NCBI GenBank assembly: GCA_007859745.1
Contig: SMLU01000001.1
Span: forward strand, 2,976,001-3,040,000
Source of the DNA: Phycisphaerae bacterium RAS1
GTDB lineage: Bacteria; Planctomycetota; Phycisphaerae; UBA1845; Fen-1342
Reading direction: 5' to 3'
DNA: 64,000 nucleotides
Made by a program: the position numbers and the translations under genes. Under the pieces are notes generated by a model that saw nothing but the letters and a program-made list of their open reading frames with translations, was not told where the DNA came from and ran no database searches. Position 1 is the first letter of the stretch; each line of letters opens with the position of its first letter. Below are positions 32,380 through 41,341 of the stretch, one piece after another.

Positions 32380-34530
32380 TCAGATCCCCTTCACCGCCGC
32401 GAGCAGCAGCTCAGCCACGTCCTTCTGTTCCACATCGTGGTGTCCCTGGTCGCGCAGCCCGTCGCCCAGCATCGTCATGCAGAACGGACAGGCGGAGGCC
32501 ACTTTTCGCGGGGAGTCGCCGGACGGAAGCACATTGAGCAGTTGGCGCGTGCGGGCGTGGTTGACCTTGCCGGCGCTGGGGCCGGTGCTGTGCTCCTCTT
32601 CCTTCCACATCTGCGCTCCGCCGGCGCCGCAGCACATTCCGCGGTCACGGCTTTCCGGCGCCTCGACTACTTCCAAACCGGGGATCGCCTTGAGGATGTC
32701 GCGCGGCGGATCGTAAATGTCGTTGTGCCGGCCGAGATAGCAGGCGTCGTGATAGGCGACGCGGCCCTCGACGCGATGGGTTGGTTTCAGCTTTCCGATG
32801 CGGATCAGTTCCGCGAGAAACTCGGTGTGATGCACGACCTCGTACGCGCCGCCGAAATCCGGATACTCGTTCTTGAGCGCGTTGAAGCAGTGCGGGCAGG
32901 TTGTGACAATCTTCTTCACGCCGTAATTGTTCAGCACTTCGACGTTCTGCTTCGCGTAGACCTGCGCGAGGTACTCGTTTCCCGCGCGGCGAGCCGGGTC
33001 GCCGGTGCAGCATTCTTCGGGACCGAGGATGGCGAAATCGACGCCGGCTTCTTTCAGGAGCTGGGCCGTGGCGCGGGCGATCTTGCGTGAGCGGTCGTCG
33101 AATGACGGCGCGCAGCCGACCCAGTAGAGCACCTCCGCGTCGGGCTTTTCCGACTTGAGCGGGACATCCAGCCCATCGGCCCAGGCGGCTCGCTGCGCGT
33201 TGTCGAAGCTGTAGGGGTTTCCGACTGACTCCAGCCCGCGGAAGGCGTTCTGAAGCTGCTGCGGGAACTCGCCCTTCTCCATTACCAGATTGCGGCGGAT
33301 GCCGACGATCTTGTCGATGTACGAAATGAAAACGGGGCATTCTTGCTCGCACGCGCCGCAGGTCGTGCAAGCCCAGATGGTCTCGGGATTGATCCAGTGC
33401 GGCACAAGCGCGTCCCCGTCCTCGCCGATCGCCGCCCCGTCGCGCCCCACAAACGTCGGCGCCGCGCCCTCGATCCCCTGATCCCTCGATCCCTCGCTCC
33501 CCTCTTGCTGTTCCCTGTTCCCTGTTCCCCGTTCCCTCGACCATTTGGCCAACAACGCCCCCTCATTTCGATACATGTGATCCCGCAAGTCGATCGAAAG
33601 CTGTTTAGGCGAAAGCAGCTTTCCCGTCCGCGTCGCCGGACAGTTGTCCGAGCAACGGCCGCACTCGGTGCAGGTGTACAGGTCGAGCACCTGCTTCCAG
33701 CTCAGGTCGCGGGCGGTTTTGATGCCCAGCGTTTCGCTGCGCTCCAGCTTTTCGTCGATGTCGTGGATCGGCGCCAGCCGGCCGCGCGGCTGCGGATTGC
33801 TGAAAAACACCTGCGGCAGAATGGTCAGGACGTGGAAGTGCTTGCCATGCGGCAGGAAGTTCAGAAACGTGATGACTATCAGGGCGTGCAGCCAGAAGCC
33901 GATCGAGTGAACGGCCGCGGTGACTTCGTGCGGCAGCGGCCGAAGCACCAGGCCCAGCGTCGATGCGATCGGCGTGACGGCGTGAAAGCGCGACTGCCCC
34001 GCGACGGCATGCACGTTGTACCCGGCCGCCTCGTAGAACAGGTCCGACAGGATGATGCCCAGGATCATGCATAGGATGAACACGCCCTCGCGCGAGAGCG
34101 TCATTCGCGATGGTTTGATCGCCAGGCGCGTATAGAGGAAGTAGGACACCCCGGAGATCACCGCGACGCCGATCAGGTCCTTGAGCAGCAGGTAGGCCAT
34201 GCCCAGCGGCGCGTCGTCGTCGAAGAGCCAGAAGCCGAAGTGCGGATCGGCCGAGAAGCCGCGGGCATACATGACCAGCGTCCGCAGCGCGAGCACGACA
34301 AACCCGCCGAAGATCATGGCGTGCGCCACGCCGGCGCCGCGATAGCGGAACATCCGCGCCTGTCCGAAGAGGTATTTCAGCACGTAATCGATGCGGCGCG
34401 GCAACTCGTCGGTCCGATGCTCCGGCGCTGCGGCGACGAACATGAGCGCGAGGCGTCTCTGCATGGTGCGGGCGAAAAGGCCCAGGCCGACGAGAAGCAG
34501 GATGGACATGGCGACGGCGCTGAGGCTCAT
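32380..34530 (-). CDS. Membrane-bound heterodisulfide-reductase-like Fe-S oxidoreductase
   Basis: A 716-residue protein starting at ATG 34530, with AAGGAG five bases upstream. The first 250 residues form a five- or six-helix NarI-like membrane domain with helix histidines (AHAMIFGGFV, VHSIGFWLHALIVITF). Then come two 4Fe-4S clusters (CTECGRCSDNCP, about 285; CTTCGACEQECP, about 387) and two cysteine-rich CCG domains (GCAPSFDD...CCTGDPAR; DACYLGRHND...MCCGAGG). This is the HdrD/GlpC-type plan, thought to move electrons between a soluble flavoprotein and membrane quinones. Residues about 331-355 are an Arg/Gly/Glu-rich insert coded by simple repeats between the two ferredoxin motifs. No EtfAB or other partner is adjacent. 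Confidence 0.85.
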   Translation of the reverse strand: MSLSAVAMSILLLVGLGLFARTMQRRLALMFVAAAPEHRTDELPRRIDYVLKYLFGQARMFRYRGAGVAHAMIFGGFVVLALRTLVMYARGFSADPHFGFWLFDDDAPLGMAYLLLKDLIGVAVISGVSYFLYTRLAIKPSRMTLSREGVFILCMILGIILSDLFYEAAGYNVHAVAGQSRFHAVTPIASTLGLVLRPLPHEVTAAVHSIGFWLHALIVITFLNFLPHGKHFHVLTILPQVFFSNPQPRGRLAPIHDIDEKLERSETLGIKTARDLSWKQVLDLYTCTECGRCSDNCPATRTGKLLSPKQLSIDLRDHMYRNEGALLAKWSRERGTGNREQQEGSEGSRDQGIEGAAPTFVGRDGAAIGEDGDALVPHWINPETIWACTTCGACEQECPVFISYIDKIVGIRRNLVMEKGEFPQQLQNAFRGLESVGNPYSFDNAQRAAWADGLDVPLKSEKPDAEVLYWVGCAPSFDDRSRKIARATAQLLKEAGVDFAILGPEECCTGDPARRAGNEYLAQVYAKQNVEVLNNYGVKKIVTTCPHCFNALKNEYPDFGGAYEVVHHTEFLAELIRIGKLKPTHRVEGRVAYHDACYLGRHNDIYDPPRDILKAIPGLEVVEAPESRDRGMCCGAGGAQMWKEEEHSTGPSAGKVNHARTRQLLNVLPSGDSPRKVASACPFCMTMLGDGLRDQGHHDVEQKDVAELLLAAVKGI

Positions 34531-34922
34531 GCGGGCTCCTTGCGAGGGAGACGAAGTCGGGCGGGCATTGTAGCGGGCGGGCGGGGGGATCAAGCGGGCG
34601 CTGGGGGCGGCGGTTCAAGGTGCGCAGGTGCGCGAGGTCTAATTGCGCACCTTCGGCGGGCGCGGTTGGGCGGGGCGGTCTTATCGGGCGGTTGGGTGCG
34701 GTTGGCGGCTGAATGCGCATCTTGAGGCCCCGGTTGGCGGGCGCGCGGGGTGCGCCCGCATATAGGATAGCATGGTATTGTAGTAATTCAAGAACGGCGG
34801 GGGTGCTGTGGGAAGGTGGGAAGGTGGGAAAGTGAGAGCGTCTTTCTTTGGCCCCTCCGGGGCTTGGCGGGGAGAAGGGCGGGTTTCCCACGGCTGACGC
34901 CGTTGGCTTTATTCTGTCGCCC
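34531..34922. other. 392-base spacer, low complexity plus a family H repeat
   Basis: 34560-34760 is a G-rich low-complexity run. At 34800-34830 GGGAAGGT repeats. From about 34845 to the TPR stop at 34923 lie the family H phrases GCCCCTCCGGGGC and GCCCCTACGGGGCTGG. No gene is seen. Confidence 0.55.
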
Positions 34923-36362
34923 CTACGGGGCTGGTTGATCGGGGGGCAGGCGGTCGAGGCAGGATTGCACTTTGGCTTCCTCGGGCTTCATTCCCACTTT
35001 TCTGAAGATGTCGCGTGCCAGCGTCCAGAGGCGGCGCGCTTCGGCGAGTTCGGCACGCGCCTCGTAGGTTGCGCCGAGGTTTGCATAATCGCGGGCCATG
35101 CCTTCAAGTCGGCCCAGTTTCTCGTTAATTTCGAGCGCCTTGCGGTGCATCCGCTCGGCTTCGTCCAGATCGCCGAGCTTCCGGAAGATTAGGGCGATAT
35201 TGCCGTACTGGCCGGCCATGCCTTCGAGCCAGCCGAGCTTCTCTTCAATTTCCAGCGACTTGCGGTGCATCCGCATGGCTTCCTCCAGCTCGCCGCGCCT
35301 ATCGTAGATCAGGCCGAGGTTGCCGTACTCGCTGGCCATGCCTTTAAGTCGGCCGAGCCGCTCTTCGATTTCCAGCGCCTTGCGGTGCATCCGCTCGGCT
35401 TCGTCCAGGTCGCCGCGCTTTCGGTGGATCAGGCCGAGGTTGCCATACTGGTTGGCCATGCCTTCGAGTCGGCCGAGTTTCTCGGTGATTTCCAGCGCCT
35501 TGCGGTGCATCCGCTCGGCTTCTTCCAGGTCGCCGCGTTTCTGGTAGATCAGGCCGAGGTTGCCGAGTGCGGTTGCGACCGTGTTCGGGGAGTCCAGCGA
35601 TTCACCAATCCTGATTGACTGTTCGCGGACGCGGATGGCGGCGTCGAGGTTCCCGACCATGTGGTAGAGGAATCCAAGCTCATCCAGCCAATACAAGACA
35701 AATGGCAGAAGTTCTTCCTTCGGCGGGTCGCCCGCGTCCTTGAGGCGCTGCTCCAGCTCGGCGATGCGGAACTGCTTGGCGGTGGCGTCCAGGTTGGACG
35801 CCCAGTCGATGTCGTCAAAGTGCTCCAGCGGAGCGGGCGGAGCTCCCGTGACCGTGTCGATGACGAACTCGAAGCGGTGGCGAACCAGCGACCAGAAATC
35901 GCGCGCATGCCGCGAGAGCAGCGCCGCGCCGTACTCCGGCAGCCAGATGAGGATGGGAACGGGAAACACATCACGCCAGCGATCGCGCGACGCGTTCAGA
36001 ACGTGTAGCGCGCTTCGTAAGGGATCGTCGCCAGGCAGGCTGGTCGCCAGGTCGGCTGCGCCCGGCAGCGACTTCTCGAAGTCAACGATGAACAACGCTC
36101 GTCTCCCGACGTGGGCGGCGTGCTTGCTCGCGAAGGCGAAGAGGTCGGTCGTGGAGGGGGGGACGCTCAGCGTCTCGACGCCGGGGTGAGAGCGCGCCAG
36201 CTCGCCGATCAGGTGGTCGCGCAGCGGCGGGCTATTGCAAACGGCGATGCTGAAGGAAGACTCGCCGGCGGCAATGTCGAGCATTCGGCGCAGCGCGGCA
36301 AGCTCGGCGGCCTGGCGGTCAACCTCGATTCCGGTCTGAAAAGCCTGTGCCTGCGTCGTCAT
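34923..36362 (-). CDS. TPR-repeat protein with degenerate NTPase-like N-terminal domain (partner of the ATPase)
   Basis: A 479-residue protein; ATG 36362 overlaps the ATPase stop (ATGA). Residues about 25-190 resemble a P-loop fold without a Walker A motif: the strand FSIAVCNSPPLRDHLIGELA, a Walker-B-like RRALFIVDFEKSLPG, then PILIWLPEYGAALLSRHARD FW. Residues about 245-460 carry five near-identical 40-residue TPR units (for example YGNLGLIYDRRGELEEAMRM), coded by 120-base DNA repeats. The same arrangement recurs, to my knowledge, in cyanobacteria and planctomycetes beside an AAA ATPase. TPR arrays of this type serve as ligand sensors in STAND proteins. The stop codon lies within a family H repeat. 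No nuclease or toxin domain is visible. Confidence 0.8.
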   Translation of the reverse strand: MTTQAQAFQTGIEVDRQAAELAALRRMLDIAAGESSFSIAVCNSPPLRDHLIGELARSHPGVETLSVPPSTTDLFAFASKHAAHVGRRALFIVDFEKSLPGAADLATSLPGDDPLRSALHVLNASRDRWRDVFPVPILIWLPEYGAALLSRHARDFWSLVRHRFEFVIDTVTGAPPAPLEHFDDIDWASNLDATAKQFRIAELEQRLKDAGDPPKEELLPFVLYWLDELGFLYHMVGNLDAAIRVREQSIRIGESLDSPNTVATALGNLGLIYQKRGDLEEAERMHRKALEITEKLGRLEGMANQYGNLGLIHRKRGDLDEAERMHRKALEIEERLGRLKGMASEYGNLGLIYDRRGELEEAMRMHRKSLEIEEKLGWLEGMAGQYGNIALIFRKLGDLDEAERMHRKALEINEKLGRLEGMARDYANLGATYEARAELAEARRLWTLARDIFRKVGMKPEEAKVQSCLDRLPPDQPAP

Positions 36363-37657
36363 GGCGGGGTCGGCGGCATCTGGATCAGGGGATTGACGCC
36401 ATACCACTCGGCGTCGTTGCAGTACTGGAGTATCGCCCGGCCGTAGATCAACTCGCGAATCAGCGGTTCGGTTTCGTGCGTGACCCGGTCCATGTACTGG
36501 CCGGTCCGGTCGACGTGCCGGAGGATCGGCCAGTGGGCGGCGGAGAGCTGGCGGGCGAACGCGCGGCGCAATTCGCGGGCGGCGCGCTCGATGCCGGCGC
36601 TGGTCAGCGGCGGGTTCTCGGCGATGAGAGCCTCGCCGATTAGGATCATCAGTTCGCGCGGCTGTCCGCCGGTGAGCATGACTAGCTGATCTCGAACCAC
36701 ATCGGACTCAAACAGCTCGTTGGGCTTCATTTGAAGCGACTCCAGGCGGCGCACGATGATCTCGCGGAATCGCTCCACGCCGGGCGCGTGCGCGCCGGAC
36801 TGGGGCGGGCGCGTGCGAAGCTGCGTCATCGGGACGATCAGCGGGGGCGTGCCGTACTTGCTGGCGAGGTTCTGGTAATCGGTGGAATAGGCCAGCGTCA
36901 GCGGCATGGTGTAGATGGTGTGGCACTTCAACCCCTGCAACTGCATGCCGCGGTGGAGGAAGAGGTATTCGTCGCTGGCGCAGTGCAGCAGGGGGTTTTC
37001 GCGGAGGGCCATTTTCTCCAGGTCGTCGACGATCAGCACCAGTCCGGAGTAGCCCGTCTTCTGCACCTCCAGCGTGGCTTTTCCGATGACGTCGTTGGCC
37101 GCGGCCAGCAGGCCGCCGGTGTGGGGCTCGAGCGCTTCGCGGATGTCGCGCCGGGCTTCGGGGCCGCTTTTCAAGGCCGTCGTCAGGCTGAGCAGTCCGA
37201 GTTGAAGGTCGATCTCGCCGCTGCCGGGCATGTACTTTCTGATTCTGTCCCAGATGCTACGAAACGGCGCGGCGTCGCTCGTGACGCCCGCGTCCGCGAG
37301 CTGCGCGACCAGCCGCCGCACGACGGCGATCAGCAGGTCGGGAATGTCGACGTCCAGAACTTCGATTTCCTTCGCCAGGTCGCAAATGACTGTGAAATAT
37401 CGCGGATCACAGTTGGCGAGATTGTGTTGGAGCAGGCGCAGCTCGGTCGACTTTCCGGCACCGGGGTGCCCGGAGAGCAGCAACGTGCAGCGCTCGCGCG
37501 AGCGAATCATCTTCGCCAGTTTGTCCGCGAACGCCGTGTGGCCTCGGACTTCCTGCAAGTCGACGTACAGATCCTTCTGATCGTAGGTGAGGGGGTCCGG
37601 GCTGAAGGCCCGGTGCAGGCTGCGCAGGCGAGACAGGGCGTCGCTGTCGCTCATCAT
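36359..37657 (-). CDS. P-loop AAA/STAND-like ATPase coupled to the TPR gene
   Basis: A 432-residue protein starting MMSDSDALSRL at 37657 or 37654. The sequence LTYDQKDLYVDLQEVRGHTAF precedes Walker A LLLSGHPGAGKSTEL and Walker B GLVLIVDDLEKM, with a sensor-like TMPLTLAYS and a helical C-terminal region (MLTGGQPRELMILIGEALI, resembling a winged or lid domain). This is a stand-alone ATPase of the type found beside TPR proteins with CNSPxLR-type N-termini. Together they look like a STAND NTPase split into two genes. The four-base overlap implies equimolar translation. The activity beyond ATP hydrolysis is unknown. Confidence 0.8.
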   Translation of the reverse strand: MMSDSDALSRLRSLHRAFSPDPLTYDQKDLYVDLQEVRGHTAFADKLAKMIRSRERCTLLLSGHPGAGKSTELRLLQHNLANCDPRYFTVICDLAKEIEVLDVDIPDLLIAVVRRLVAQLADAGVTSDAAPFRSIWDRIRKYMPGSGEIDLQLGLLSLTTALKSGPEARRDIREALEPHTGGLLAAANDVIGKATLEVQKTGYSGLVLIVDDLEKMALRENPLLHCASDEYLFLHRGMQLQGLKCHTIYTMPLTLAYSTDYQNLASKYGTPPLIVPMTQLRTRPPQSGAHAPGVERFREIIVRRLESLQMKPNELFESDVVRDQLVMLTGGQPRELMILIGEALIAENPPLTSAGIERAARELRRAFARQLSAAHWPILRHVDRTGQYMDRVTHETEPLIRELIYGRAILQYCNDAEWYGVNPLIQMPPTPP

Positions 37658-37870
37658 GATTCCTCATTGGGCGATTATACGGGGAGCCGGGGGCAGCGAA
37701 GCCCCTGCGGCGATTCCCCCGTTGCTGCAGCCCGATGCCCCGTGCGGGGCTGCCGCCGGGGACTACGTTCGCGCGCCCTCCGGGCGGAACGCGCGGCGGG
37801 CGACGCACTGCGGGCGGCGCACTGCGGGCGGTACACTGCATGCGTGTTGCCCGCACTCCCCAGGCGCGGG

Positions 37871-39256
37871 TTAGTTGGGACTCTCGATCGTTACCGTGAG
37901 CGGTTTGCCGCCGCGTTCCAGGGTCAGCGTCAGCGGCGACGAGTAGAACGCCTGCATTCGCTGCTCTTCGCTCAGCTCTGCCAGCGACTTGCCGTTGATC
38001 GCCACGATCCGATCGTCAACCTTGAGTCCCGCCTTCTCCGCAGGCGAGCCGGGGCGCACTTGCGAGATTCGCAAATCGTCGGGGCTGCTGGCTTCGATGC
38101 CGAAGCCGAAGCGCGGGCGCTTGCCGGCGGGCGGTGTCGGGCCGCCGTCGGCGATTGAAACGTCGGGAGCGTACTTCTCGCGGGCGGCGTTGATGATCGC
38201 TTCGCAGATTTCATCGCTCTCGCCGGCGTTGGTGCCGACGACGATCGCGACGCCCTTGCTGGGCCAGAGCGCGAACGCCGCTGTGTAGAGGCCGTCGCCG
38301 CCGTAAAAGATTTCGCCTTCACCGCCGCCTTCGCCGCCACCTTCGCGGCCGCTCCCGCCGCCGCCGGGGCGCAGCTCGCGGATGCGGGCGGCGGTCTCGG
38401 GCTTCAGGAATTCGCCCGGCTTGCCGGCTTCGCAGGCCGCGAGCTGGGCGGCGAGCCTGGCAAAATCGCCGATCGAGCAGCTCATCAGTCCGGCGGGGGC
38501 GATCGCCGGCAGAGGCGTTCGCTGCCGCTGTGCGGGTTCGAACGTGCCGTCATCGCCCTTGAGGTGGCCGAACAGACCCTCGCGCCCGGGGCCGCTGTTC
38601 GGGAAGCCGACGAAAGCCGATTTCATCTGCAGCGGCGCGAACACCTCATCCCGGATCAGCTCTTCAAACGGCTTCTTTGCCAGTCGTTCGGCAATGTGGC
38701 CCAGCAGCCCGTAGCCGGCGTTTGAGTAGACCATGCGCGTCCCCGCCGGCGCCGCGGGAGGCTCCTGCAGCACGTGCGCCGCGAAGCGCGCCCGGCGCTC
38801 CAGCGGCGTGCCCTTTTCTTCGAAGAGAATCGGCGTGCGCTGCGGGCTGATCTCCGTATACGCGGGAATGCCGCCGCGATGGCCGAGGATATTTGCGATC
38901 GTGACCGTGCGATACTCGTCGCGCATCGGCACGTCGGGCAGCAACGCGGCGAGCGTGGAGTCGAACGTCAGCAGCCCGCGCTCCGCCAGCCGCCCGATCA
39001 GCAGGCGCGTGCAAGATTTGCCGCACGAACCGATCATCAACAGGTCGGCGGGCGCGATATTCTCGGGCGCACCGAGCTTTCGCACGCCGCAGACTCCCTC
39101 GGCGACGATCTTTCCGTCGCGAACGAGCGCGGCGGCGGCGCCGGGGAACTTCAGCTCATCGCGTCGCGCCGCCAGGAGCGAACCGAGGTCGCCCGCGTAC
39201 GCCAGTCCGCCGATTACGCACGCCAGTACGCCGACGATTCGCCGCAGCACGAACAT
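37871..39256 (-). CDS. Exported serine beta-lactamase-fold hydrolase with C-terminal PDZ domain
   Basis: A 461-residue protein. AAGGAG seven bases before ATG 39256 fixes the start; the frame upstream to 39466 is repeat DNA. A signal peptide (MFVLRRIVGVLACVIGGLAYA) leads to a class C beta-lactamase/D-aminopeptidase-like domain with the SxxK motif Ser77-Cys-Gly-Lys80 and the YxN motif Tyr177-Ser-Asn179, preceded by LGHRGGIP. A Gly/Glu-rich linker (about 305-320) interrupts the domain near its end. Residues about 370-455 form a PDZ domain (RPGSPAEKAGLKVDDRIVAI). It is probably a periplasmic peptidase or esterase rather than a resistance enzyme. Confidence 0.85.
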   Translation of the reverse strand: MFVLRRIVGVLACVIGGLAYAGDLGSLLAARRDELKFPGAAAALVRDGKIVAEGVCGVRKLGAPENIAPADLLMIGSCGKSCTRLLIGRLAERGLLTFDSTLAALLPDVPMRDEYRTVTIANILGHRGGIPAYTEISPQRTPILFEEKGTPLERRARFAAHVLQEPPAAPAGTRMVYSNAGYGLLGHIAERLAKKPFEELIRDEVFAPLQMKSAFVGFPNSGPGREGLFGHLKGDDGTFEPAQRQRTPLPAIAPAGLMSCSIGDFARLAAQLAACEAGKPGEFLKPETAARIRELRPGGGGSGREGGGEGGGEGEIFYGGDGLYTAAFALWPSKGVAIVVGTNAGESDEICEAIINAAREKYAPDVSIADGGPTPPAGKRPRFGFGIEASSPDDLRISQVRPGSPAEKAGLKVDDRIVAINGKSLAELSEEQRMQAFYSSPLTLTLERGGKPLTVTIESPN

Positions 39257-39357
39257 ATCGAGTCTCCTTGTCACCATCAGAACCGCGCGAACGGGCCGTG
39301 GGGAGCGCGGGCTTCCAGTCCGCCGGTTCGGGCGAGGGAGCCTGCGAACTTTCGGGT

Positions 39358-39420
39358 GGGACGGGCGTCTCGCCCGTCCCTGCGGTCGCACGAACGGGCA
39401 AGATGCCCGTTTCACCCCCC
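39358..39420. repeat. Pair of family B palindromes
   Basis: GGGACGGGCGTCTCGCCCGTCCC, then GAACGGGCAAGATGCCCGTTTC after a short gap: two adjacent hairpins. They lie in the 281-base spacer between the beta-lactamase-fold gene and the neighbouring lipoprotein gene. Confidence 0.8.
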
Positions 39421-39537
39421 CAGAAGTTCGCCGGCTCTCGGGGTTGCAGCTCCAATTGGCCGCCACGGCTAAATACTATGTTCATAGTATACATACGACG
39501 TGCTTAGTAATAGTCCCCGGTCCGAAAGCCGGCTCGG

Positions 39538-41337
39538 CTATTTCACGTTGGCCTCAATCAGCAGCGGCGGGCGGACGATTCCCGGAAGTGTGAAAAGCAA
39601 ACGCCCCGTCGCGTCGCGAGCCGTCGCTTGAACCGCTCGACCGTTTGCGTAGATCCAGCATTGCCGACCAGCGGCGCCGTCGATGCGGAACATCGGGTCG
39701 ATCAGCAGCCGCTCCGGCTGATCGAACGTGCAGCGCAGCAGATTGCCGTCGAGAGCCAGCTCGTAGCAGCCCTCCGCCTCGTTGAAACCATCGGCGTCTG
39801 CGTCGCCGGGCGCGTCGGTGCGCAGGCGGCCGGCGCGCATGTGGCAGCGCGGCTCGTCGGCCAGGAGCGTGGCGAACTGCTCGGCCAGCGGCCGCGGCGT
39901 GAGCGTGGGCGACCAGCGCAGCCCATGCACCGCGCGAAACCGTTCCGTCGCCGGCTGGCCGGCGGCCACGAAACCCACCGCGGCGCCGTCGTCCGAATCG
40001 GCGGTCGTGAGACTTGTCATGCGCGGGAACGTGGCCCAGCAGACATTCGACGCGGAGCCGGGGCCGAAGTCGATCTGACACGGATCGGCGGCCACGAGTC
40101 GCGGACCGCTGTCGGCGCTGCGCGGCGTGTCGCGTCGCGTCGCGCCGCGGAAGGTCAGCGAATATCCGAAGTCGCGCCCGGGCCAGCCCTCGTCGCCGGC
40201 GTCGGAGACGACTTCGATGAACACCTGGCCGCTGCGGTGAATCGTGTAGCGCCAACGCTGGGCCGGCGGTACTTCCAGATTGGCCGGCGGCGTGTCCTGC
40301 TGAAAGTCCGAGTCAATGAAACGCCACTCGCCAGTCACCACCACACGCAATGGCGATGCCTCTTCAATTCGCTCAGAGGCGAATAGTACGCGGCCCGCCC
40401 GCTCAACGGCCGCGGCCGGATCGGCGAAGAAGCGCGCCGGCGGCCGGCCGTCTGCCAGGTCCATCGCGATCGGCCAGGGGCCGAGGCCGAACGGGCCGGC
40501 GACGTTGACGCCGTCACCCAGCGTCGCGCGGGCGATGACGCCGTCGTCGAACGCCAGCTCCAGCCGGCCGCGGGCGCCCACCTCCAGGTATCGGCCGGCG
40601 CGGCGGACGTACAACTCACCGGCGGCGGTGCTCTCGCCGAAAAGGTACTTACGATTGTCCGAGAGGATCAGGTCGTCGAGCCAGAGTTCGGTGGGGTCGT
40701 CGGTAAGCAGGCGCCACGTGATGCGGCGGATGCGCGTCAGGTCGATGCACTCAGCCAGCTCGACGAGGTCAAATCGCAGCAGGCACCACATTGGGTAAAG
40801 CTGAACAGTCTGCGACCAGCGCTGCGGGTCCCCGTCGCATTCGATCGTGATCTCGCACGCCGCGGCGGCGGCGGCCCGGATGTTCATCAACAGCAGCGTG
40901 TAGGGCCGCCAGTCATTCGGCCGGGCGGAGTCCGTTGCCGGTTCAAGTTCGACCGCGAGTCGCTCATGCGCGGTGAGCGGCACACGCATAGCCTGGCCGC
41001 CGAATTCGGTGCGCGTGATTTCAATGGGCGGCGCGGCCGGCGCCGAATCCTGCGGGGGCGGGAAGAGGCTGATGTCGTGCAGTTGCGCCGGCGACTCGAA
41101 ATCGGCCACGCGGATGAAGCGGCCGGTGTCGAGGTCGCCGAGCGCGGCGCGGCGGCGGTCGGCCGGAGAGTCGCTGGGCGGCGGGGCGGCGGGTTGCGGC
41201 GCCTGGCAGGCGGAGAGCGAGGCGAGCAGGAGAAGGGCGCAGGGCGCAGGGCGCAGGGCGCGGCGACCGCCGCGCACCTTGCGCCCTGCGCCCCGCGCCC
41301 TGCGCCCTGCGCCCTGCGGCAGGCACCGATCGAACAT
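39538..41337 (-). CDS. Large lipoprotein of unknown function downstream of lpdA
   Basis: A 599-residue protein starting at ATG 41337, four bases after the lpdA stop. The N-terminus is unusual: an Arg/Gly-rich stretch of about 30 residues coded by GGCGCAGGGC simple repeats precedes the hydrophobic core and lipobox LLLLASLSA|C. The mature part begins with a Pro/Ala linker. It contains galactose-binding-like or jelly-roll-type beta strands (RFIRVADFESPAQL, WRPYTLLLMNIRAAA, ITWRLLTDDPTELWLDDLIL), then further beta-rich segments. I do not recognise a catalytic motif. It is probably exported and lipid-anchored. The link to lpdA may be positional only. Confidence 0.65.
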   Translation of the reverse strand: MFDRCLPQGAGRRARGAGRKVRGGRRALRPAPCALLLLASLSACQAPQPAAPPPSDSPADRRRAALGDLDTGRFIRVADFESPAQLHDISLFPPPQDSAPAAPPIEITRTEFGGQAMRVPLTAHERLAVELEPATDSARPNDWRPYTLLLMNIRAAAAAACEITIECDGDPQRWSQTVQLYPMWCLLRFDLVELAECIDLTRIRRITWRLLTDDPTELWLDDLILSDNRKYLFGESTAAGELYVRRAGRYLEVGARGRLELAFDDGVIARATLGDGVNVAGPFGLGPWPIAMDLADGRPPARFFADPAAAVERAGRVLFASERIEEASPLRVVVTGEWRFIDSDFQQDTPPANLEVPPAQRWRYTIHRSGQVFIEVVSDAGDEGWPGRDFGYSLTFRGATRRDTPRSADSGPRLVAADPCQIDFGPGSASNVCWATFPRMTSLTTADSDDGAAVGFVAAGQPATERFRAVHGLRWSPTLTPRPLAEQFATLLADEPRCHMRAGRLRTDAPGDADADGFNEAEGCYELALDGNLLRCTFDQPERLLIDPMFRIDGAAGRQCWIYANGRAVQATARDATGRLLFTLPGIVRPPLLIEANVK

Positions 41338-41341
41338 CCGC

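Noticed and set aside
37871-39256. Antibiotic-resistance beta-lactamase
   Set aside because: It has SxxK and YxN but also a C-terminal PDZ domain and an inserted linker; planctomycete relatives are better seen as peptidases or esterases.
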